The notes under the pieces are model-generated. The model was given only the letters and a program-made list of their open reading frames with translations, ran no database searches and was not told the origin of the DNA. A DNA stretch of 38,247 bases from Caryophanales bacterium UBA2753 (GTDB lineage Bacteria; Bacillota_I; Bacilli_A; RFN20; CAG-826), in NCBI GenBank assembly GCA_002353275.1, contig DEJH01000069.1, positions 1 to 38,247 of the forward strand. Direction: 5' to 3'. Positions 26,030 to 32,088 of this stretch are shown here, piece after piece. The position numbers and the translations under genes are program-made. Every line of letters begins with the position of its first letter. Position 1 is the stretch's first letter.

Positions 26030-26190
26030 TAATTTGAACAATTTCAAACCAATCTAAATAAGAGAAATAGAACATATCTAAATAATTTGCGCATTATCAT
26101 TTAAATGTTCGTTTCCGATATATATTTGGTTTGTACATTAATATCTTATCTTTTTAAGAATAAGATAACAACTGAATAATTATAAATAAT

Positions 26191-26226
26191 ATGAAAGAGG
26201 CACGTTTTTTTGTGCCTCGTTTCATC
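26191..26226 (-). terminator. Hairpin downstream of a gene remnant, possible terminator
   Basis: The arms GAGGCAC/GTGCCTC (26197-26203 and 26211-26217) and outer ATGAAA/TTTCAT pairs form a long stem. On the minus strand TTTCATATTATTT follows. It lies about 20 nt past the stop of the remnant frame at 26247-26399. Confidence 0.5.
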
Positions 26227-26246
26227 AAATATTATTGAATTGGTGA

Positions 26247-26399
26247 CTATTTTTCTACTGGCAAAATGACTTCAGTTTGGTGAAGATCAGAAAAATGCGC
26301 GGTAAAGCCAAAACCGTTATTGCTGGAGAAGGCTTCTGAGGTGATGATTTTAAAGAAGCAAAAAATAACGTAAGAAAATATTAAGAAGTGATCGTGAAT
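26247..26399 (-). pseudogene. Gene remnant (3' end of an unrecognised gene)
   Basis: An open frame of 50 codons ends in FGFTAHFSDLHQTEVILPVEK and TAG. It is protein-like and is followed by a hairpin. A good SD (AGGAGA at 26405-26410) lies where a start is expected, but the codon there is ATT, not ATG. It looks like a deleted or degraded gene retaining its SD and 3' end. I do not recognise the family. The wider stretch 26048-26551 holds no intact gene: only this remnant, the hairpin and the tandem array. Confidence 0.4.
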
Positions 26400-26410
26400 A
26401 ATTATCTCCT

Positions 26411-26500
26411 TTTACTAAATTCGGAGCGAGTTTTCAGTAAGTTTTTACTAAATTCCGAGCGAGTTTTTCTCTATTTTTTACTAAATTCGGAGCGACTTTT
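26411..26500. repeat. Tandem array, three copies, exact 33-bp period
   Basis: The core TTTACTAAATTCGGAGCGAG begins at 26411, 26444 and 26477; copy 2 has one change (CC for CG) and copy 3 differs at the final base. The spacers differ. The array sits between the 3' module of the barnase-type gene and the SD of the remnant at 26247-26399. Confidence 0.9.
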
Positions 26501-26501
26501 G

Positions 26502-26570
26502 ATTTATGAACGAAAGATAAATACAATGTATTTATACTGTTTTAGTGATATCTAGTAAGATAAAGTAGTT
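26502..26570. repeat. 69-bp module, copy 1 (3' end of barnase-type gene)
   Basis: This stretch matches 30975-31043 at about 58 of 69 positions. It spans the last six codons of the barnase-type gene, its stop and an inverted repeat ATAAATAC-AAT-GTATTTAT (26517-26535). In copy 2 the centre is CCG, giving the extended arms AAATACC/GGTATTT in place of AAATACA/TGTATTT. Confidence 0.75.
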
Positions 26571-29413
26571 GGATTTCCTCTAACACATCCAGCGATTTTA
26601 AAACTGGCGTTAAAGCGAGAAAGGAATCCACCATAATTGTTATATTCTTTAAATGTTGCATAGTGATCATCAGTGTAAGTACACACTACTTGAGACCCAT
26701 TACCGTAATCACTACCTTTAAATCCTGTAGCCCAAGCCACAATACGACCTACCTGTCTATCGTTTGTTTTGTATAGTCCATTCGTATCGATATCTAATTC
26801 ATAATATGTTGGTTCGCTTCCATAATACGGAACACTTGTCGCATATCCGGTTGTCCTTGAATATTTAGAGATACATCTTGCATCGCTTCCAAATAAATAA
26901 TCAACATCAGAAGAAGATGGAAGTGTTTTACCATCTCTTAAGCGAATGACTGTTGTTCCTTTAACTCCATAATTAGCAGGAGCGCAGCCAAAAGCTTGGA
27001 AATAGTTACAAACATCTACTGGATCAGTGATTGTTGCTGAACTTATATATTCAGGATTTTCTGAAACATATTCATATGAATAATATGTATATCTCTTAGT
27101 GGAAGTCACTGTTAAGGTATTTACATCAAAAGAAGTTGGAACATCAATATAAGAGACTCCATCAATTAAGTCACCACTATAAACAGAAGGAGCAATACGA
27201 TATTCATTATTTCCTGTCACTCCATTAACAAAAGAGGAACCATTAGGAGTGTTATCTCCTGAATAATAGATAGTAAGAGCTTCTATATATAAGGTGTAAT
27301 CACCTGAATCAAATTTTAAATAATTAATATCATATGATGATAAATCGAATGTTGTTTGTTTAGTGTAACTAGAAAGAGGGATATTCTTATATCCATCATC
27401 ATAATTATTTTCTCCATATGTGAATTTTGGAGTTCTAGAACCACTTCCACTAGTGGAATAAGTTAAAGTAATCTTATCGATATCTTTAATTGGATTAACG
27501 TTATATAAGGCTCCACCTAAAGTTGGTTCACATCCACTTTGTTGAACTAGTGGAATAAGTTTACAAATATATCCAGTTTGTTTCACTGCGCGATAATATT
27601 CAAAATCCCCACTAGTGCCATAACTACCAGTGTCATATGATTTTTCGATATTAATAGAAACATCATATTCATATAGATCTGAACTTTCAGTAATTGTCAC
27701 ATCGTAATTAATAACATATTCACCATAAGTAACGGTGATTTCTTTTACTCCAGTAGTTGAAGAATCAAAACCAGTAAATGAAGCTTGACTAGTAACATCA
27801 TCATATGTCCCATCAGTGTAATAGGCATAGACTAACGGAGAATCAAAAGCTTCACCGACACTATAATAGATTTTGTAATTGCCTTCTAAATCGATACGGT
27901 CTATTTCTTTATCCCCATTAACTGTGTATTCGATATATACAGATTTATTTCCATATTTGAATGTTACTTCTTTTGTTCCAGGAGTGGAGGTATTAAACCC
28001 TTCCACAATCAATGAAGCTCGACTCGTGACATCTACTTCATCTGAATTAACGTATTGAGCAATCGCACTATATGAAGAGATTGGATCTCCAACTTCATAA
28101 GAAGTAGAGAAATTCTCAATTGTTAACTTATATACGTCATATACCCAATAATAATATGTGGTATTAAGAGTGTCGCCTTTAGTATTCACATAATCGATTT
28201 CACACGCAAACATTCCTCCAGTTGATGTATCAGTGTTTGAGAATGTAGCAATATCAGTGACATCACTATCACCATAATAGCTATGTGCGGTAATAATAGG
28301 TTTAACAAATGGTTCATTAACATAATAATGGTCGATTAAATCATCACTACGAGTGATTGATGTTTCGTTATCTAAGATTGTGACTTCACAGCTACCATAT
28401 ACAGTAACGTTATTTTCAGTATATGAAAGAGTCGCGGTTGTCTTTCCTGGCTTAGCGGTTGAGAAAGTTTCTAATTGGACTCCAGTAGTCACTTCTTTAG
28501 AAGAACCGTCTTCATAATGAGCGGTGACATTAAATAAATACGCTGATTCAGGATCTTGATAATAAATATTACTAATAGGAGCAACATCAATAGATGTAAC
28601 TGGAACTGTGTATCCAATAACATCATTAGGAGATCTCACCAAAAGTTCGAGGGTGGTGCCTCTATAATAATTTACGTAACCGGTAACACTGACTTTATTA
28701 GAAGAATATAAGTTATCAAACTGTGCTTTTATCGCACTTTGATCTGAACTACCACCATAAAAGCATTGGACTTTCAAAGAGTCGGTAGAATTGAATTTAA
28801 GATAAGTGTTACTAGTGCCAGGAGCGGAGTAATACACCATATTATTAACTGATACTTGGATTGGTCCTTTGCGATATAAGGCATTCTTATCTTGCTCACT
28901 CATAGAGGATGTATTCCAGAAATCATAATTAGTTACTAAAGTCTCTACTGGAGATGGATTAATAGAATAATCGATATGGACTGATGTTGGTGATTCAATC
29001 TCAGGAAGATAATTAAAGTTTTTAAAAGTGCCACCACTAACGGTAACTACTGAACCGATTGGTAATGTTCCTGAATATTTATATAACGCTAAAGCGGCGC
29101 TATTACCGTATTTATCTGTGCTTTGAATATAGTAAGTATCATTACCACTATTAGTGAAGTGACAAGTAACAGTGCCCCAAGTCTTATATTCCGTATATGT
29201 TTTAGAAACATCACTAAAAAGAACATCATTCATTTCATAGATAGAGGTATATCCATTAACTGAATTGAAATAATAACTGCAATCTAAAGAAGAAGGTAAT
29301 TCACTAGCAATAGATGCTTGAAAAGAAAAAGAATGAAATCCCACCATACCTAAAGTTAAAGAGGATAAAAGCATAGAAGATATCAATAAAATTGCCTTTT
29401 TCTTATTTTTCAT
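26552..29413 (-). CDS. Large secreted protein: OB-like domain, Ig-like repeats and C-terminal barnase-like ribonuclease domain
   Basis: The 953-residue protein has a signal peptide (MKNKKKAILLISSMLLSS). Residues ~95-150 (YKYSGTLPIGSVVTVSGGTF, then LPEIESPTSV) match OB-like domains of secreted nucleases. Four Ig-like repeats span about 268-575 (for example YYSVGEAFDSPLVYAYYTDG). The C-terminus has the barnase/ribonuclease N1 layout: Glu872 in YYELDID, Arg886 and Arg890 in DRQVGR, and His917 in YTDDHYATF. This is the order and partly the spacing of barnase Glu73, Arg83, Arg87 and His102, with an insertion before the His. It ends without a membrane anchor, so it is probably released. I infer an extracellular RNase for nutrient scavenging or competition. 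No barstar-like gene is seen. Confidence 0.75.
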   Translation of the reverse strand: MKNKKKAILLISSMLLSSLTLGMVGFHSFSFQASIASELPSSLDCSYYFNSVNGYTSIYEMNDVLFSDVSKTYTEYKTWGTVTCHFTNSGNDTYYIQSTDKYGNSAALALYKYSGTLPIGSVVTVSGGTFKNFNYLPEIESPTSVHIDYSINPSPVETLVTNYDFWNTSSMSEQDKNALYRKGPIQVSVNNMVYYSAPGTSNTYLKFNSTDSLKVQCFYGGSSDQSAIKAQFDNLYSSNKVSVTGYVNYYRGTTLELLVRSPNDVIGYTVPVTSIDVAPISNIYYQDPESAYLFNVTAHYEDGSSKEVTTGVQLETFSTAKPGKTTATLSYTENNVTVYGSCEVTILDNETSITRSDDLIDHYYVNEPFVKPIITAHSYYGDSDVTDIATFSNTDTSTGGMFACEIDYVNTKGDTLNTTYYYWVYDVYKLTIENFSTSYEVGDPISSYSAIAQYVNSDEVDVTSRASLIVEGFNTSTPGTKEVTFKYGNKSVYIEYTVNGDKEIDRIDLEGNYKIYYSVGEAFDSPLVYAYYTDGTYDDVTSQASFTGFDSSTTGVKEITVTYGEYVINYDVTITESSDLYEYDVSINIEKSYDTGSYGTSGDFEYYRAVKQTGYICKLIPLVQQSGCEPTLGGALYNVNPIKDIDKITLTYSTSGSGSRTPKFTYGENNYDDGYKNIPLSSYTKQTTFDLSSYDINYLKFDSGDYTLYIEALTIYYSGDNTPNGSSFVNGVTGNNEYRIAPSVYSGDLIDGVSYIDVPTSFDVNTLTVTSTKRYTYYSYEYVSENPEYISSATITDPVDVCNYFQAFGCAPANYGVKGTTVIRLRDGKTLPSSSDVDYLFGSDARCISKYSRTTGYATSVPYYGSEPTYYELDIDTNGLYKTNDRQVGRIVAWATGFKGSDYGNGSQVVCTYTDDHYATFKEYNNYGGFLSRFNASFKIAGCVRGNPTTLSY

Positions 29414-29431
29414 GTGTGTGTTTGCCTACAC

Positions 29432-29461
29432 ATAGTATTATAAAAATATAAATTCGGTCAA
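29432..29461 (-). promoter_or_regulatory. Possible promoter for the barnase-type gene
   Basis: A -35 TTGACC (29456-29461) lies 18 nt from TACTAT (29432-29437). A TATAAT at 29437-29442 is closer, at only 13 nt. The assignment of the -10 is uncertain. Confidence 0.35.
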
Positions 29462-29534
29462 AGAGAAATTGAAATGAATTATATTGGCTTAATATTATTG
29501 ATGCAACACAAGAAATGTTTTAAAGAAACATATT

Positions 29535-30827
29535 TTATAATCCCAGCATACTGATTGGAACAATGTAGATATCCCCTTCTTTTTTAGAAGAACCATGACT
29601 TGTAAGTATCATTTTAAAAGCTGGCATTTTTAGGCCATTCTCTTCCATCTTCTTTTCAAATTTATTTAAAGAAGAAATTCCATCCTTAATATTTCTATCA
29701 CTCGCAATTTTAATTTCGATTGCCCCATATTCTCCACTCTTAAGCTTTAAAATGGCATCTACTTCTAAACCATTACTGTCTCTATAATGTTTTAACTCCC
29801 CATTAAAAGAATCAGCATATATTGATAAATCTCTAACTGCCATATCTTCAAAAAAGAAACCAAAAGATTTCAAATCATTTAATAAATCAGCAGGCGTGAT
29901 ACCTAACGCAGATGTTGCAATAGAAGTATCAACAAAATGATGTGTTGGGGCGGTTCTTACAGCAACACTAGATCTTAAATTAAGATTCCAGGCAGGCATA
30001 TCATAGATAATGAATAGATCTTCTAGTATTTTCTTATAAGTTAAAAATGTATCATCATCTAATTTGCTTCTCTCCCCTGATTCTAAAATATCCTTAATCA
30101 TTAATGTGTTTTTAGCTTCAGTAGATATATTTCTTGCAAAAGACTTAAGTATAAGTTTTAAAAGCTCAATGTTTTTATTTTTTAAAAACTCAGCAAATTC
30201 ATCGCTCTCATCTTCAATAGTAAATAAGCCTTCATAATAGTTGTTAGTAACATCAAGAGCGTATTCTTTTTCGCTTTTCACCGCGATAGGCCAACCACCT
30301 CTACAAATAATATGAGCGATATCTGTTAATGAAACAGGATTATGTTGACCATAGGTAGATGTAAATTTATAGTTCTTATCAAATAGACCCAATAATGAAA
30401 TAACCCCTGTAGATTCTTTTGATTCTAATAAAGAGAATGGTTTTAATTTTAAAGATGTTATTCTTCCGGCAGCAGAATTTTGAATTTTAGATGAATCAAC
30501 TGGTGTGGTACTGCCAGTTAATATATATTTCCCAAATTGATAATCTTTATCTAAATCATCTTTTATGATATTCCATATTTCGGGAGCCTTTTGCCATTCA
30601 TCAACTAAATGAGGTTTATCTCCTTTTAAAGCTGAATAAGGATCAGCATTAGCGATTTCAATATCATTAGTGGTCTTCAATGTTGTTACTGATTTTGCAA
30701 ACTCTACGCATAAAGTGGATTTACCACAAAACTTAGGACCACTAACAACCACGCACCCAGATGATTTAAGTTTCCTTTTTAATGAATTTTCTGCAAGACG
30801 GGGAATATAATCTTTTATTTTTGCCAT
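29535..30827 (-). CDS. AAA_14/DUF4143-family ATPase (second copy type)
   Basis: I chose ATG 30827 (MAKIKDYIPR, 430 residues) because GAGG lies 9 nt upstream; an ATG at 30842 is part of that SD. Walker A GPKFCGKST is at 30-38, Walker B LVDEWQ at 74-79, sensor ILTGST follows, and the GGWP motif (CRGGWPIAV) is typical of this family. The C-terminal DUF4143 domain has a nuclease-like core LEVDAILKLKSGEYGAIEIKI. It is only distantly similar to the ATPase at 6630-7847. Four exact 23-bp repeats begin 54 bp upstream and may be a regulatory site. Role unknown. Confidence 0.85.
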   Translation of the reverse strand: MAKIKDYIPRLAENSLKRKLKSSGCVVVSGPKFCGKSTLCVEFAKSVTTLKTTNDIEIANADPYSALKGDKPHLVDEWQKAPEIWNIIKDDLDKDYQFGKYILTGSTTPVDSSKIQNSAAGRITSLKLKPFSLLESKESTGVISLLGLFDKNYKFTSTYGQHNPVSLTDIAHIICRGGWPIAVKSEKEYALDVTNNYYEGLFTIEDESDEFAEFLKNKNIELLKLILKSFARNISTEAKNTLMIKDILESGERSKLDDDTFLTYKKILEDLFIIYDMPAWNLNLRSSVAVRTAPTHHFVDTSIATSALGITPADLLNDLKSFGFFFEDMAVRDLSIYADSFNGELKHYRDSNGLEVDAILKLKSGEYGAIEIKIASDRNIKDGISSLNKFEKKMEENGLKMPAFKMILTSHGSSKKEGDIYIVPISMLGL

Positions 30828-30880
30828 AACTAATAACCTCATATATATTTTATATATAGATATAACTATAAATCAAACAC

Positions 30881-30967
30881 TTTCGGTGTTTTGAATAAAA
30901 TGTTTTCGGTGTTTTGAATAAAAAATTTTCGGTGTTTTGAATAATTTGTTTTCGGTGTTTTGAATAA
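30881..30967. repeat. Tandem array, four copies, exact 23-bp period
   Basis: TTTCGGTGTTTTGAATAA starts at 30881, 30904, 30927 and 30950 with invariant 18-bp cores and variable 5-bp spacers. It lies between the DUF4143 ATPase start and the second 69-bp module. Such iteron-like arrays can be protein-binding or recombination sites. Confidence 0.9.
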
Positions 30968-30974
30968 CTTTTTT

Positions 30975-31043
30975 ATTTATGTATGAAAGATAAATACCCG
31001 GTATTTATATGATTTTAGCGATATCTAGTTAGATAAAGCAGTT
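30975..31043. repeat. 69-bp module, copy 2
   Basis: Counterpart of 26502-26570 with about 84% identity. The inverted repeat is at 30990-31008 (ATAAATAC-CCG-GTATTTAT). It directly adjoins the 23-bp array, as copy 1 adjoins the 33-bp array. Confidence 0.75.
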
Positions 31044-31064
31044 AAAGGGGGAGGAATCCACCAT
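31026..31064 (-). pseudogene. Remnant of the 3' end of a second barnase-type gene
   Basis: On the minus strand, ATGGTGGATTCCT (31052-31064) matches the codons for YGGFL in the 26552-29413 gene, and the match resumes after a deletion of about 46 bp at the final codons and stop. The homology stops at 31064. It is a decayed or recombined copy of that gene's end. Confidence 0.45.
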
Positions 31065-31167
31065 GTCTAAAGTTACAGTAGATAAAACCACTTGGTTGGT
31101 CAAAGATATCAAAGAATTTATTAGACAATATCTATCTTCTTGCGTTCTTCTAGAAACACTGGTTTAA
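31063..31167 (+). CDS. Short ORF with strong SD (34 codons), uncertain
   Basis: A GGGGGAGG Shine-Dalgarno lies 8 nt before ATG 31063. The frame encodes MSKVTVDKTTWLVKDIKEFI and 14 more residues, then TAA. Its end overlaps the first RNA-unit promoter (31140-31168), and its SD overlaps the barnase-gene remnant on the other strand. It could be a truncated gene whose 3' part was replaced by the RNA array, or chance. I do not recognise it. Confidence 0.35.
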   Translation: MSKVTVDKTTWLVKDIKEFIRQYLSSCVLLETLV

Positions 31168-31168
31168 T
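31140..31168 (+). promoter_or_regulatory. Promoter of hairpin RNA unit 1
   Basis: TTGCGT (31140-31145), a 17-nt spacer ending in TGG (extended -10), and TTTAAT (31163-31168). The start is predicted at about 31175, the first base of the hairpin. Confidence 0.65.
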
Positions 31169-31174
31169 ATTGAC

Positions 31175-31225
31175 GATGATTCGTACGCCGAGACCATTCG
31201 TGGTCATATGAGTCATCGTTTTTTT
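31175..31225 (+). ncRNA. Predicted hairpin RNA 1 (~51 nt)
   Basis: The outer stem GATGATTC/GAGTCATC encloses an inner stem GACCA/TGGTC capped by a TTCG loop, then G and seven T (31219-31225). The predicted start is the first base of the hairpin, so the whole transcript is a hairpin with a terminator tail. It differs from the other copies in its apical loop. Confidence 0.6.
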
Positions 31226-31228
31226 ATA

Positions 31229-31257
31229 TTGAAATAGAAATAGTATCTTGGTTTAAT
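31229..31257 (+). promoter_or_regulatory. Promoter of hairpin RNA unit 2
   Basis: TTGAAA (31229-31234), a 17-nt spacer ending in TGG, and TTTAAT (31252-31257). Confidence 0.65.
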
Positions 31258-31263
31258 AATAGC

Positions 31264-31313
31264 AATGATTCGCGTTTTGGAGATCCTTAGTTGGTCTCGT
31301 GAATCATTTTTTT
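31264..31313 (+). ncRNA. Predicted hairpin RNA 2 (~50 nt)
   Basis: The outer stem AATGATTCGCG/CGTGAATCATT surrounds an inner stem GAGATC/GGTCTC with loop CTTAGTT. Seven T follow (31307-31313), sharing bases with the last outer pairs. Confidence 0.65.
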
Positions 31314-31321
31314 ATCTCTTA

Positions 31322-31350
31322 TTGCATTAAAATTAACGTTTTGATTTAAT
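31322..31350 (+). promoter_or_regulatory. Promoter of hairpin RNA unit 3
   Basis: TTGCAT (31322-31327), a 17-nt spacer ending in TGA, and TTTAAT (31345-31350). Confidence 0.65.
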
Positions 31351-31356
31351 AATGGT

Positions 31357-31405
31357 AATGATTCGCACGCTGAGATCCTGAGTTGATCTCGTGAATCATT
31401 TTTTT
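31357..31405 (+). ncRNA. Predicted hairpin RNA 3 (~49 nt)
   Basis: The outer stem AATGATTCGC/GTGAATCATT surrounds an inner stem GAGATC/GATCTC with loop CTGAGTT, followed by seven T (31399-31405). The inner stem is fully Watson-Crick here. Confidence 0.65.
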
Positions 31406-31414
31406 AATCTCCTG

Positions 31415-31443
31415 TTGCAATAGAATTAATATCTTGGTTTAAT
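31415..31443 (+). promoter_or_regulatory. Promoter of hairpin RNA unit 4
   Basis: TTGCAA (31415-31420), a 17-nt spacer ending in TGG, and TTTAAT (31438-31443). This is the best -35 match of the four. Confidence 0.65.
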
Positions 31444-31449
31444 AATAGT

Positions 31450-31498
31450 AATGGTTCGCATGTAGAAATCCCTTGTTGGTTTCTGTGAATCATTTTTT
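31450..31498 (+). ncRNA. Predicted hairpin RNA 4 (~49 nt)
   Basis: The outer stem AATGGTTC/GAATCATT (with a G-T pair) surrounds an inner stem AGAAATC/GGTTTCT with loop CCTTGTT, followed by six T (31493-31498). The 3' arm covers the stop codon of the convergent gene at 31490-31813, so this RNA is antisense to that mRNA's end. Confidence 0.65.
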
Positions 31499-31813
31499 AT
31501 TTCCTATCGATTTAATAAGTGGCTTGTCATCTTTATTAACTTTAAGTCCTTGTAATTCTTTTGTTCCCAAATCTCTTCTTGTTACAACAGATGGATTATT
31601 ATGAACAAATGACTGTTTGACTTTTGCCGGTTCAATACTATGTTTCAATCTGGTCCTCTTTGGACCATTTTTTGATGTAAAGATAATGACAAAATATAAA
31701 TTCTTCCTATCATTCTTTTTATACAAAAGTGAAGGATGTCCACCATACTTATCGTTATGGATATAAAACCTTCCTTTTACTAAATGTTTTGAGTAAATCT
31801 TTTTCTTACTCAT
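31490..31813 (-). CDS. Small basic protein, possible MazF/PemK-like fold, convergent with the RNA array
   Basis: The 107-residue, Lys/Arg-rich protein has an SD (AGGAGG) 10 nt before the ATG. The pattern DKYGGHPSLLYKKNDRKN, then YFVIIFTSKNG, then SFVHNNPSVVTRRDLG is reminiscent of SH3-barrel toxins of the MazF/PemK/ToxN group (a GHP turn followed by a strand ending in TS). The similarity is by eye and weak, and it could equally be a phage or conjugative-element protein. Its stop lies within hairpin RNA 4, and any read-through would be complementary to all four RNAs. A GC-rich hairpin (31854-31876) with TTTT lies in its leader. Confidence 0.65.
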   Translation of the reverse strand: MSKKKIYSKHLVKGRFYIHNDKYGGHPSLLYKKNDRKNLYFVIIFTSKNGPKRTRLKHSIEPAKVKQSFVHNNPSVVTRRDLGTKELQGLKVNKDDKPLIKSIGNKK

Positions 31814-31928
31814 AAGTTAATAGCCTCCTAAAAATATGAGTTTGGGAATAAAACCCCTTCACTTTATATATAGGGGCGATTTTAATTTTTTTTAAAAAAA
31901 TCGTATAAATTGATTAAAAATATTAAAA

Positions 31929-31948
31929 AGAGACGATTTCTCGTCTCT
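31929..31948 (-). terminator. Terminator after a surface-protein 3' remnant
   Basis: The stem AGAGACGA/TCGTCTCT with a 4-nt loop is followed on the minus strand by TTTTTAATA. It lies about 20 nt past the stop of the remnant at 31970-32023. Confidence 0.85.
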
Positions 31949-31969
31949 TAATATCTATAGATATTAATA

Positions 31970-32023
31970 TTAATGTCTTCTCTTCTTACGGATAAGTAGC
32001 ACTAATATCACGAAATGATAGGT
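31970..32023 (-). pseudogene. Remnant C-terminal anchor of a surface protein
   Basis: The frame reads TYHFVILVLLIRKKRRH and TAA, a membrane helix with basic tail like the LALFLRKKRSK ends of the other surface proteins here. It is preceded by a stop and followed by a strong terminator. The intact gene upstream (32089-34326) has its own anchor, so this is probably the end of a lost gene. The rest of 31814-32088 shows no gene. Confidence 0.4.
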
Positions 32024-32088
32024 TTATCTGCATTTTTTTGAATTTTTTTAAAATTATTTCAGTTTAGACCACTATTTCGGAGAATTAA

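Larger units (their letters stand above)
31140..31498 (+). repeat. Four-copy tandem array of promoter-hairpin units
   Basis: The units are defined by -35 boxes at 31140, 31229, 31322 and 31415 (periods 89, 93, 93 bp). Each consists of a promoter, 6 nt, a two-tier hairpin and a 6-7 T tract. Copies 2-4 are closest to each other; copy 1 is more diverged. Confidence 0.85.

Noticed and set aside
26411..26500. Three-copy 33-bp repeats as a CRISPR array
   Set aside because: Repeat cores and spacers are too short and few (about 13-nt spacers), and no cas genes are visible.
30881..30967. Four-copy 23-bp repeats as a CRISPR array
   Set aside because: 5-bp spacers cannot be CRISPR spacers; treated as an iteron-like array.
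31140..31498. Classic type III toxin-antitoxin RNA repeats
   Set aside because: Each unit has its own promoter and terminator and points against the neighbouring gene, whereas type III repeats are one transcript upstream of a same-strand toxin.
31854..31876. CCCCT/AGGGG hairpin with TTTT in the leader of the 31490-31813 gene as a riboswitch or attenuator
   Set aside because: A 5-bp stem with a 13-nt loop overlapping possible -10 sequence; noted in the gene entry only.
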